From Ampullaceana balthica (taxonomy: Eukaryota; Mollusca; Gastropoda; Lymnaeidae): a DNA stretch of 64,000 nucleotides. Both the position numbers and the translations under genes were made by a program. The notes under the pieces were generated by a model that was not told the DNA's origin, made no database searches, and saw nothing but the letters and a program-made list of their open reading frames with translations. The DNA is taken from positions 545,217 through 609,216 of the forward strand of contig CALYLW010000135.1 of NCBI GenBank assembly GCA_944989445.1. Reading direction: 5' to 3'. Every line of letters begins with the position of its first letter. The first letter of the stretch is position 1. This document shows positions 46,901 to 60,004 of the stretch, piece by piece.

Positions 46901-49900
46901 TCAGACTAGTATTACATTTCATCAGACTAGTATTACATTTCATCAGACTAGTATTACATTTCATCAGACTAGTATTACATTTCATCAGACTAGTATTACA
47001 TTTCATCAGACTAGTATTACATTTCATCAGACTAGTATTACATTTCATCAGACTAGTATTACATTTCATCAGACTAGTATTACATTTCATCAGACTAGTA
47101 TTACATTTCATCAGACTAGTATTACATTTCATCAGACTAGTATTACATTTCATCAGACTAGTATTACATTTCATCAGACTAGTATTACATTTCATCAGAC
47201 TAGTATTACATTTCATCAGACTAGTATTACATTTCATCAGACTAGTATTACATTTCATCAGACTAGTATTACATTTCATCAGACTAGTATTACATTTCAT
47301 CAGACTAGTATTACATTTCATCAGACTAGTATTACATTTCATCAGACTAGTATTACATTTCATCAGACTAGTATTACATTTCATCAGACTAGTATTACAT
47401 TTCATCAGACTAGTATTACATTTCATCAGACTAGTATTACATTTCATCAGACTAGTATTACATTTCATCAGACTAGTATTACATTTCATCAGACTAGTAT
47501 TACATTTCATCAGACTAGTATTACATTTCATCAGACTAGTATTACATTTCATCAGACTAGTATTACATTTCATCAGACTAGTATTACATTTCATCAGACT
47601 AGTATTACATTTCATCAGACTAGTATTACATTTCATCAGACTAGTATTACATTTCATCAGACTAGTATTACATTTCATCAGACTAGTATTACATTTCATC
47701 AGACTAGTATTACATTTCATCAGACTAGTATTACATTTCATCAGACTAGTATTACATTTCATCAGACTAGTATTACATTTCATCAGACTAGTATTACATT
47801 TCATCAGACTAGTATTACATTTCATCAGACTAGTATTACATTTCATCAGACTAGTATTACATTTCATCAGACTAGTATTACATTTCATCAGACTAGTATT
47901 ACATTTCATCAGACTAGTATTACATTTCATCAGACTAGTATTACATTTCATCAGACTAGTATTACATTTCATCAGACTAGTATTACATTTCATCAGACTA
48001 GTATTACATTTCATCAGACTAGTATTACATTTCATCAGACTAGTATTACATTTCATCAGACTAGTATTACATTTCATCAGACTAGTATTACATTTCATCA
48101 GACTAGTATTACATTTCATCAGACTAGTATTACATTTCATCAGACTAGTATTACATTTCATCAGACTAGTATTACATTTCATCAGACTAGTATTACATTT
48201 CATCAGACTAGTATTACATTTCATCAGACTAGTATTACATTTCATCAGACTAGTATTACATTTCATCAGACTAGTATTACATTTCATCAGACTAGTATTA
48301 CATTTCATCAGACTAGTATTACATTTCATCAGACTAGTATTACATTTCATCAGACTAGTATTACATTTCATCAGACTAGTATTACATTTCATCAGACTAG
48401 TATTACATTTCATCAGACTAGTATTACATTTCATCAGACTAGTATTACATTTCATCAGACTAGTATTACATTTCATCAGACTAGTATTACATTTCATCAG
48501 ACTAGTATTACATTTCATCAGACTAGTATTACATTTCATCAGACTAGTATTACATTTCATCAGACTAGTATTACATTTCATCAGACTAGTATTACATTTC
48601 ATCAGACTAGTATTACATTTCATCAGACTAGTATTACATTTCATCAGACTAGTATTACATTTCATCAGACTAGTATTACATTTCATCAGACTAGTATTAC
48701 ATTTCATCAGACTAGTATTACATTTCATCAGACTAGTATTACATTTCATCAGACTAGTATTACATTTCATCAGACTAGTATTACATTTCATCAGACTAGT
48801 ATTACATTTCATCAGACTAGTATTACATTTCATCAGACTAGTATTACATTTCATCAGACTAGTATTACATTTCATCAGACTAGTATTACATTTCATCAGA
48901 CTAGTATTACATTTCATCAGACTAGTATTACATTTCATCAGACTAGTATTACATTTCATCAGACTAGTATTACATTTCATCAGACTAGTATTACATTTCA
49001 TCAGACTAGTATTACATTTCATCAGACTAGTATTACATTTCATCAGACTAGTATTACATTTCATCAGACTAGTATTACATTTCATCAGACTAGTATTACA
49101 TTTCATCAGACTAGTATTACATTTCATCAGACTAGTATTACATTTCATCAGACTAGTATTACATTTCATCAGACTAGTATTACATTTCATCAGACTAGTA
49201 TTACATTTCATCAGACTAGTATTACATTTCATCAGACTAGTATTACATTTCATCAGACTAGTATTACATTTCATCAGACTAGTATTACATTTCATCAGAC
49301 TAGTATTACATTTCATCAGACTAGTATTACATTTCATCAGACTAGTATTACATTTCATCAGACTAGTATTACATTTCATCAGACTAGTATTACATTTCAT
49401 CAGACTAGTATTACATTTCATCAGACTAGTATTACATTTCATCAGACTAGTATTACATTTCATCAGACTAGTATTACATTTCATCAGACTAGTATTACAT
49501 TTCATCAGACTAGTATTACATTTCATCAGACTAGTATTACATTTCATCAGACTAGTATTACATTTCATCAGACTAGTATTACATTTCATCAGACTAGTAT
49601 TACATTTCATCAGACTAGTATTACATTTCATCAGACTAGTATTACATTTCATCAGACTAGTATTACATTTCATCAGACTAGTATTACATTTCATCAGACT
49701 AGTATTACATTTCATCAGACTAGTATTACATTTCATCAGACTAGTATTACATTTCATCAGACTAGTATTACATTTCATCAGACTAGTATTACATTTCATC
49801 AGACTAGTATTACATTTCATCAGACTAGTATTACATTTCATCAGACTAGTATTACATTTCATCAGACTAGTATTACATTTCATCAGACTAGTATTACATT

Positions 49901-52900
49901 TCATCAGACTAGTATTACATTTCATCAGACTAGTATTACATTTCATCAGACTAGTATTACATTTCATCAGACTAGTATTACATTTCATCAGACTAGTATT
50001 ACATTTCATCAGACTAGTATTACATTTCATCAGACTAGTATTACATTTCATCAGACTAGTATTACATTTCATCAGACTAGTATTACATTTCATCAGACTA
50101 GTATTACATTTCATCAGACTAGTATTACATTTCATCAGACTAGTATTACATTTCATCAGACTAGTATTACATTTCATCAGACTAGTATTACATTTCATCA
50201 GACTAGTATTACATTTCATCAGACTAGTATTACATTTCATCAGACTAGTATTACATTTCATCAGACTAGTATTACATTTCATCAGACTAGTATTACATTT
50301 CATCAGACTAGTATTACATTTCATCAGACTAGTATTACATTTCATCAGACTAGTATTACATTTCATCAGACTAGTATTACATTTCATCAGACTAGTATTA
50401 CATTTCATCAGACTAGTATTACATTTCATCAGACTAGTATTACATTTCATCAGACTAGTATTACATTTCATCAGACTAGTATTACATTTCATCAGACTAG
50501 TATTACATTTCATCAGACTAGTATTACATTTCATCAGACTAGTATTACATTTCATCAGACTAGTATTACATTTCATCAGACTAGTATTACATTTCATCAG
50601 ACTAGTATTACATTTCATCAGACTAGTATTACATTTCATCAGACTAGTATTACATTTCATCAGACTAGTATTACATTTCATCAGACTAGTATTACATTTC
50701 ATCAGACTAGTATTACATTTCATCAGACTAGTATTACATTTCATCAGACTAGTATTACATTTCATCAGACTAGTATTACATTTCATCAGACTAGTATTAC
50801 ATTTCATCAGACTAGTATTACATTTCATCAGACTAGTATTACATTTCATCAGACTAGTATTACATTTCATCAGACTAGTATTACATTTCATCAGACTAGT
50901 ATTACATTTCATCAGACTAGTATTACATTTCATCAGACTAGTATTACATTTCATCAGACTAGTATTACATTTCATCAGACTAGTATTACATTTCATCAGA
51001 CTAGTATTACATTTCATCAGACTAGTATTACATTTCATCAGACTAGTATTACATTTCATCAGACTAGTATTACATTTCATCAGACTAGTATTACATTTCA
51101 TCAGACTAGTATTACATTTCATCAGACTAGTATTACATTTCATCAGACTAGTATTACATTTCATCAGACTAGTATTACATTTCATCAGACTAGTATTACA
51201 TTTCATCAGACTAGTATTACATTTCATCAGACTAGTATTACATTTCATCAGACTAGTATTACATTTCATCAGACTAGTATTACATTTCATCAGACTAGTA
51301 TTACATTTCATCAGACTAGTATTACATTTCATCAGACTAGTATTACATTTCATCAGACTAGTATTACATTTCATCAGACTAGTATTACATTTCATCAGAC
51401 TAGTATTACATTTCATCAGACTAGTATTACATTTCATCAGACTAGTATTACATTTCATCAGACTAGTATTACATTTCATCAGACTAGTATTACATTTCAT
51501 CAGACTAGTATTACATTTCATCAGACTAGTATTACATTTCATCAGACTAGTATTACATTTCATCAGACTAGTATTACATTTCATCAGACTAGTATTACAT
51601 TTCATCAGACTAGTATTACATTTCATCAGACTAGTATTACATTTCATCAGACTAGTATTACATTTCATCAGACTAGTATTACATTTCATCAGACTAGTAT
51701 TACATTTCATCAGACTAGTATTACATTTCATCAGACTAGTATTACATTTCATCAGACTAGTATTACATTTCATCAGACTAGTATTACATTTCATCAGACT
51801 AGTATTACATTTCATCAGACTAGTATTACATTTCATCAGACTAGTATTACATTTCATCAGACTAGTATTACATTTCATCAGACTAGTATTACATTTCATC
51901 AGACTAGTATTACATTTCATCAGACTAGTATTACATTTCATCAGACTAGTATTACATTTCATCAGACTAGTATTACATTTCATCAGACTAGTATTACATT
52001 TCATCAGACTAGTATTACATTTCATCAGACTAGTATTACATTTCATCAGACTAGTATTACATTTCATCAGACTAGTATTACATTTCATCAGACTAGTATT
52101 ACATTTCATCAGACTAGTATTACATTTCATCAGACTAGTATTACATTTCATCAGACTAGTATTACATTTCATCAGACTAGTATTACATTTCATCAGACTA
52201 GTATTACATTTCATCAGACTAGTATTACATTTCATCAGACTAGTATTACATTTCATCAGACTAGTATTACATTTCATCAGACTAGTATTACATTTCATCA
52301 GACTAGTATTACATTTCATCAGACTAGTATTACATTTCATCAGACTAGTATTACATTTCATCAGACTAGTATTACATTTCATCAGACTAGTATTACATTT
52401 CATCAGATTAGTATTACATTTCATCAGACTAGTATTACATTTCATCAGACTAGTATTACATTTCATCAGACTAGTATTACATTTCATCAGACTAGTAATA
52501 CATTTCATCAGACCAGTATTACATTTCATCAGACCAGTATTACATTTCATCAGACCAGTATTACATTTCATCAGACTATTATTACATTTCATCAGACTAG
52601 TATTACATTTCATCAGACTTGTATTACATTTCATCAGACCAGTATTACATTTCATCAGACCAGTATTACATTTCATCAGACCAGTATTACATTTCATCAG
52701 ACTATTATTACATTTCATCAGACTAGTATTACATTTCATCAGACTTGTATTACATTTCATCAGACTATTATTACATTTCATCAGACTATTATTACATTTC
52801 ATCAGACTATTATTACATTTCATCAGACTATTATTACATTTCATCAGACTAGTATTACATTTCATCAGACTAGTATTACATTTCATCAGACTAGTATTAC

Positions 52901-55900
52901 ATTTCATCAGACTATTATTACATTTCATCAGACTAGTATTACATTTCATCAGACTAGTATTACATTTCATCAGACTATTATTACATTTCATCAGACTATT
53001 ATTACATTTCATCAGACTAGTATTACATTTCATCAGACTAGTATTACATTTCATCAGACTAGTATTACATTTCATCAGACTAGTATTACATTTCATCAGA
53101 CTAGTATTACATTTCATCAGACTAGTATTACATTTCATCAGACTAGTATTACATTTCATCAGACTAGTATTACATTTCATCAGACTAGTATTACATTTCA
53201 TCAGACTAGTATTACATTTCATCAGACTAGTATTACATTTCATCAGACTAGTATTACATTTCATCAGACTAGTATTACATTTCATCAGACTAGTATTACA
53301 TTTCATCAGACTAGTATTACATTTCATCAGACTAGTATTACATTTCATCAGACTAGTATTACATTTCATCAGACTAGTATTACATTTCATCAGACTAGTA
53401 TTACATTTCATCAGACTAGTATTACATTTCATCAGACTAGTATTACATTTCATCAGACTAGTATTACATTTCATCAGACTAGTATTACATTTCATCAGAC
53501 TAGTATTACATTTCATCAGACTAGTATTACATTTCATCAGACTAGTATTACATTTCATCAGACTAGTATTACATTTCATCAGACTAGTATTACATTTCAT
53601 CAGACTAGTATTACATTTCATCAGACTAGTATTACATTTCATCAGACTAGTATTACATTTCATCAGACTAGTATTACATTTCATCAGACTAGTATTACAT
53701 TTCATCAGACTAGTATTACATTTCATCAGACTAGTATTACATTTCATCAGACTAGTATTACATTTCATCAGACTAGTATTACATTTCATCAGACTAGTAT
53801 TACATTTCATCAGACTAGTATTACATTTCATCAGACTAGTATTACATTTCATCAGACTAGTATTACATTTCATCAGACTAGTATTACATTTCATCAGACT
53901 AGTATTACATTTCATCAGACTAGTATTACATTTCATCAGACTAGTATCACATTTCATCAGACTAGTATTACATTTCATCAGACTAGTATTACATTTCATC
54001 AGACTAGTAATACATTTCATCAGACTAGTATTACATTTCATCAGACTAGTATTACATTTCATCAGACCAGTATTACATTTCATCAGACTATATTACATTT
54101 CATCAGACTAGTATTACATTTCATCAGACTATTATTACATTTCATCAGACTAGTATTACATTTCATCAGACTATTATTACATTTCATCAGACTAGTATTA
54201 CATTTCATCAGACTAGTATTACATTTCATCAGACTAGTATTACATTTCATCAGACTATTATTACATTTCATCAGACTAGTATTACATTTCATCAGACTAG
54301 TATTACATTTCATCAGACTAGTATTACATTTCATCAGACTAGTATTACATTTCATCAGACTATTATTACATTTCATCAGACTATTATTACATTTCATCAG
54401 ACTAGTATTACATTTTCATCAGACTAGTATTACATTTCATCAGACTAGTATTACATTTCATCAGACTAGTATTACATTTCATCAGACTAGTATTACATTT
54501 CATCAGACTAGTATTACATTTCATCAGACTAGTATTACATTTCATCAGACTAGTATTACATTTCATCAGACTATTATTACATTTCATCAGACTAGTATTA
54601 CATTTCATCAGACTAGTATTACATTTCATCAGACTAGTATTACATTTCATCAGACTAGTATTACATTTCATCAGACTGGTATTACATTTCATCAGACTGG
54701 TATTACATTTCATCAGACTAGTATTACTTTCATCAGACTAGTATTACATTTCATCAGACTAGTATTACATTTCATCAGACTAGTATTACATTTCATCAGA
54801 CTAGTATCACATTTCATCAGACTAGTATCACATTTCATCAGACTAGTATCACATTTCATCAGACTAGTATACATTTCATCAGACTAGTATTACATTTCAT
54901 CAGACTAGTATACTTTCATCAATGTTTACATTTCATCAGACTAGTATTACATTTCATCAGACTAGTATTACATTTCATCAGACTAGTATTACATTTCATC
55001 AGACTATATTACATTTCATCAGACTAGTATTACATTTCATCAGACTAGTATTACATTTCATCAGACTAGTATTACATTTCATCAGACTATTATTACATTT
55101 CATCAGACTATTATTACATTTCATCAGACTAGTATTACATTTCATCAGACTAGTATTACATTTCATCAGACTATTATTACATTTCATCAGACTATTATTA
55201 CATTTCATCAGACTAGTATTACATTTCATCAGACTAGTATTACATTTCATCAGACTAGTATTACATTTCATCAGACTAGTATTACATTTCATCAGACTAG
55301 TATTACATTCATCAGACTAGTATTACATTTCATCAGACTAGTATTACATTTCATCAGACTACTATTACATTTCATCAGACTACTATTACATTTCATCAGA
55401 CTAGTATTACATTTCATCAGACTAGTATTACATTTCATCAGACTAGTATTCACATTTCATCGACTAGTATTACATTTCATCAGACTAGTATTACATTTCA
55501 TCAGACTTGTATTACATTTCATCAGACTAGTATTACATTTCATCAGACTAGTATTACATTTCATCAGACTAGTATTACATTTCATCAGACTAGTATTACA
55601 TTTCATCAGACTAGTATTACATTTCATCAGACTAGTATTACATTTCATCAGACTAGTATTACATTTCATCAGACTAGTATTACATTTCATCAGACTAGTA
55701 TTACATTTCATCAGACTAGTATTACATTTCATCAGACTAGTATTACATTTCATCAGACTAGTATTACATTTCATCAGACTAGTATTACATTTCATCAGAC
55801 TAGTATTACATTTCATCAGACTAGTATTACATTTCATCAGACTGGTATTACATTTCATCAGACTAGTATTACATTTCATCAGACTAGTATTACATTTCAT

Positions 55901-56588
55901 CAGACTAGTATTACATTTCATCAGACTAGTATTACATTTCATCAGACTAGTATTACATTTCATCAGACTAGTATTACATTTCATCAGACTAGTATTACAT
56001 TTCATCAGACTAGTATTACATTTCATCAGACTAGTATTACATTTCATCAGACTAGTATTACATTTTCATCAGACTAGTATTACATTTCATCAGACTAGTA
56101 TTACATTTCATCAGACTAGTATTACATTTCATCAGACTAGTATTACATTTCATCAGACTAGTATTACATTTCATCAGACTAGTATTACATTTCATCAGAC
56201 TAGTATACATTTCATCAGACTAGTATTACATTCATCAGACTAGTATACATTTCATCAGACTAGTATTACATTTCATCAGACTATGTATTACATTTCATCA
56301 GACTAGTATACATTTCATCAGACTGTATCACATTTCATCAGACTAGTATTACATTTCATCAGACTAGTATTACATTTCATCAGACTAGTATTACATTTCA
56401 NNNNNNNNNNNNNNNNNNNNNNNNNNNNNNNNNNNNNNNNNNNNNNNNNNNNNNNNNNNNNNNNNNNNNNNNNNNNNNNNNNNNNNNNNNNNNNNNNNNN
56501 CTAGTATTACTTTTCATCAGAATAGTATTACATTTCAGCAGACTAGTATTACATTTCAGCAGACTAGTATTACATTTCAGCTGACCAA
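40952..56588. repeat. 21-bp satellite, ~740 copies (15.6 kb)
   Basis: The unit is ACTAGTATTACATTTCATCA plus G. From about 44160 to 52380 I see no difference between copies (roughly 390 units). Toward both ends variants accumulate: TATCAC and TAATAC (41.2-41.6 kb), TGGTATT, CCAGTATT and TTATTAC blocks (52.5-53.0 and 54.1-55.2 kb), and short deletions at 41779, 44157, 54089 and several places after 54720. The last copies (56521-56588) read TTTCAGC. Since 21 is a multiple of three, the minus strand stays open as MKCNTSL repeats for up to 3310 codons, broken only where a small indel shifts phase. No host gene is implied. Size is uncertain because of the gap at 56401-56500. Confidence 0.97.
56401..56500. 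other. Assembly gap (100 N)
   Basis: Exactly 100 undetermined bases inside the satellite near its right end. A round 100 usually marks a gap of unknown length, so the true copy number may be larger. Confidence 0.99.
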
Positions 56589-56807
56589 ATCAAACGTTCA
56601 GTAATGCCATATAAATATATCCTGGATGTGTAACTAACCATAAAGCTCAGGAAAGTGATTTAATCTCTTCACTTCATCAAAGGCGTGTGGTTAATCAAGG
56701 GCTCTCTCAAGGTGCTCAAATTTCTGATAACGGTTTCACACCTCGGTATCTTTAGAACAAAGTGGGAAAATGTCTTATCTTATTATTTGTGTTAGGACAA
56801 GTTTTGA

Positions 56808-58844
56808 GTGATCAAGTAGATTTGAGTGAGCAAGTAGATTTGAGGAATCAAGTAGATTTGAATGAGCAAGTAGATTTGAGTGAACAAGTAGATTTGAGTG
56901 AGCAAGTAGATTTGATTGATCAAGTAGATTTGAGTGAGCAAGTAGATTTGAGTGATCAAGTGGATTTGAGTGATCAAGTAGATTTGAGTGAGCAAGTAGA
57001 TTTTAGTGAGCAAGTAGATTTGATTGAGCAAGTAGATTTGAGTGATCAAGTAGATTTGAGTGAGCAAGTAGATTTTAGTGATCAAAGTAAATTTAGTGCG
57101 CAAGTAGATTTGAGTGATCAAGTAGATTTGAGTGCGCAAGTAGATTTGAGTGATCAAGTAGATTTGAGTGATCAATTAGATTTGAGTGATCAAGTAGATT
57201 TGAGTGCGCAAGTAGATTTGAGTGATCAAGTAGATTTGAGTGCGCAAGTAGATTTGAGTGATCAAGTAGATTTGAGTGAGCAATTAGATTTGAGTGATCA
57301 AGTAGATTTGAGTGATCAAGTAGATTTGAGTGGTCAAGTAGATTTGAGTGAGCAAGTAGATTTTAGTGAGCAAGCAGATTTGAGTGAGCAAGTAGATTTG
57401 AGTGAGCAAGTAGATTTGTGTGAGCAAGTAGATTTTAGTGAGCAAGTTCATTTGAGGGATCAAGTAGATTTGAGTGAGCAAGTAGATTTGAGTGAGCAAG
57501 TAGATTTGAGTGATCAAGTAGATTTAAGTGAGCAAGTAGATTTGAATGAGCAAGTAGATTTGAGTGCGCAAGTAGATTTGAGTGATAAAGTAGATTTGAG
57601 TGATCAATTAGATTTGAGTGCGCAAGTAGATTTGAGTGATCAAGTAGATTTGAGTGCGCAAGTAGATTTGAGTGATCAAGTAGATTTGAGTGAGCAAGTA
57701 GATTTGAGTGAGCAAGTAGATTTGAGTGATCAAGTAGATTTGAGTGATCAAGTAGATTTGTGTGATCAAGTAGATTTGAGTGAGCAAGTAGATTTTAGTG
57801 AGCAAGTAGATTTGAGTGAGCAAGTGTATTTGAGTGAGCAAGTAGATTTGAGTGAGCAAGTATATTTGAGTGAGCAAGTATATTTGAGTGATCAAGTAGA
57901 TTTGAGTGAGCAAGTAGATTTGAGTGAGCAAGTAGATTTGAGTGATCAAGTAGATTTGAGTGCGGAAGTAGATTTGAGTGATCAAGTAGATTTGAGTGAG
58001 CAAGTAGATTTGAGTGATCAAGTAGATTTGAGTGATCAAGTAGATTTGAGTGGTCAAGTAGATTTGAGTGAGCAAGTAGATTTTAGTGAGCAAGCAGATT
58101 TGAGTGAGCAAGTAGATTTGAGTGAGCAAGTAGATTTGAGTGAGCAAGTAGATTTTAGTGAGCAAGTTCATTTGAGTGATCAAGTAGATTTGAGTGAGCA
58201 AGTAGATTTTAGTGAGCAAGTAGATTTGAGTGATCAAGTAGATTTGAGTGAGCAAGTAGATTTGAATGAGCAAGTAGATTTGAGTGAGCAAGTAGATTTG
58301 AGTGAGCAAGTAGATTTGAGTGATCAAGTAGATTTGAATGATCAAGTAGATTTGAGTGAGCAATTAGATTTGAGTGATCAAGTAGATTTGAGTGATCAAT
58401 TAGATTTGAGTGCGCAAGTAGATTTGAGTGATAAAGTAGATTTGAGTGATCAATTAGATTTGAGTGATCAAGTAGATTTGAGTGAGCAAGTAGATTGTAG
58501 TGAGCAAGTAGATTTGAGTGAGCAAGTAGATTTGAGTGAGCAAGTAGATTTGAGTGAGCAAGTAGATTTGAGTGAGCAAGTATATTTGAGTGATCAAGTA
58601 GATTTGAGTGAGCAAGTAGATTTGAGTGAGCAAGTAGATTTGAGTGATCAAGTAGATTTGAGTGAGCAAGTAGATTTTAGTGAGCAAGTAGATTTGAGTG
58701 AGCAAGTAGATTTGAGTGAGCAAGTAGATTTGAGTGAGCAAGTAGATTTGAGTGAACAAGTAGATTTGAGTGAGCAAGTAGATTTGAGTGATCAAGTATA
58801 TTTGAGTGATCAAGTAGATTTGAGTGATCAAGTACATTTTCAAC
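56808..58844. repeat. 18-bp array, ~113 copies, with 720-bp higher-order repeat
   Basis: The unit is GAGTGAGCAAGTAGATTT, with GATCAAG, GCGCAAG, GGTCAAG, TTTTAGTG and other point variants and no length change over two kilobases. The segment 57290-57600 recurs at 58010-58320, exactly 720 bp (40 units) later, with the same rare variants (TGGTCAAG, CAAGCAGA, CAAGTTCATT) in the same order. The plus frame reads SEQVDL repeats for 739 codons, but it has no ATG: it opens after a TAG at 56753 and the first methionine-like codon is GTG. The minus strand is open too. Substitutions are mostly amino-acid-changing, which argues against coding. A TTATTTGTGTTAG acceptor-like site (to 56794) and a CAG|GTGTAAG donor-like site (58848-58857) flank the array. 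Confidence 0.95.
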
Positions 58845-59068
58845 GTTCAGGTGTAAGCCATTTTTGTGTGTCTTGCGTCAGCAGGAGAGACGTGGAGACA
58901 GTAGAGGGAAGGGCTGATTTAATGGCACCGAAAGGGTGGAGTACTTTCAGAATAGTACTCCCTATTAATGGCTTAAATTAGGACGTGGCAAATTACCTCC
59001 CCTGGCTACGCCTGTTTCCGGCAGCATGGCAATGTTATAAACAGGAAAATGTGTGGTGGGTATGGCTG

Positions 59069-59810
59069 GAGATCAATGAGTGGGGTGGGGTGGCATAAGA
59101 TCAATGAGTGGGGTGGGGTGGCATAAAATCAATGATTGGGGTGGTGTGGCATAAGATCAATGAGTGGGGTGGCGTGGCATAAGATCAATGAGTGGGGTGG
59201 GGGTGGCATAAGATCAATGAGTGGGGTGGGGGTATGACCCATTCCTTAGATCATAAGATCAATGAGTGGGGTGGGAGTGGCATAAGATCAAAGAGTGGGG
59301 TGGGGGTGGCATAAGATCAATGAGTGGGGTGGGAGTGGCATAAGATCATTGAGTGGGGTGGGGGTGGCATAAGATCAATGAGTGGGGTGGGAGTGGCATA
59401 AGATCAATGAGTGGGGTGGGAGTGGCATAAGATCAATGAGTGGGGTGGGGGTATGACCCATTACGTAGATCATAAGATCAATGAGTGGGGTGGGGTATGA
59501 CCCATTACTTAGATCATAAGATCAATGAGTGGGGTGGGGGTATGACCCATTACTTAGATCATAAGATCAATGAGTGGGGTGGGGGTGGCATAAGATCAAT
59601 GAGTGGGGTGGGGGTATGACCCATTACTTAGATCATAAGATCAATTAGTGGGGTTGGGGTGGCATAAGATCAATGAGTGGGGTGGGGGTATGACCCATTA
59701 CTTAGATCATAAGATCAATGAGTGGGGTGGGAGTGGCATAAGATCAAAGAGTGGGGTGGGGGTAGCATAAGATCAATGAGTGGGGTGGGAGTGTGACCCA
59801 TTACTTAGAT
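59069..59810. repeat. G-rich ~29-bp array with two alternating unit types
   Basis: Basic unit: GATCAATGAGTGGGGTGGGG plus GTGGCATAA. A second type replaces the end with GGGTATGACCCATTACTTAG and then ATCATAA. Runs such as GTGGGGTGGGGGTGG make the plus strand rich in potential G-quadruplexes. Confidence 0.94.
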
Positions 59811-60004
59811 GTAGATTAGTGATACCTGATTATAGATGTACAAAACAATTGTCAATTATTAGGAATTCTTTGAACGTGTATGTGGTCCACCTAATTATTA
59901 CAAATTCAATTCATTATTTGGGTCTATTCATTGTTGTATTTCATTTTTCGGGAGTATCCATTGTAGCCATTACATGTTTAATATCGTTTTCATGTTTTAT
60001 ATTA

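Noticed and set aside
44151..54083. 3310-codon minus-strand open frame of MKCNTSL repeats (and the neighbouring 795- and 272-codon frames)
   Set aside because: A direct consequence of a 21-bp unit without stops. The frame starts and ends exactly where small indels shift phase, and there is no unique flanking coding sequence.
40952..56588. CTGATGA on the minus strand of every satellite unit, resembling a hammerhead ribozyme core or snoRNA boxes C/D
   Set aside because: Units lack the stems that a hammerhead needs between CTGATGA and GAAA. A C/D snoRNA needs a purine before TGATGA, spaced boxes and a terminal stem. A 21-nt period fits neither.
56762..58981. Secreted SEQVDL-repeat protein with a hydrophobic leader (GKCLILLFVLGQVLS)
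   Set aside because: The leader would start at GTG, which is not a normal eukaryotic start. The ATG nearby (56769) is in another frame and soon closes. Kept only as a weak exon hypothesis in the findings.
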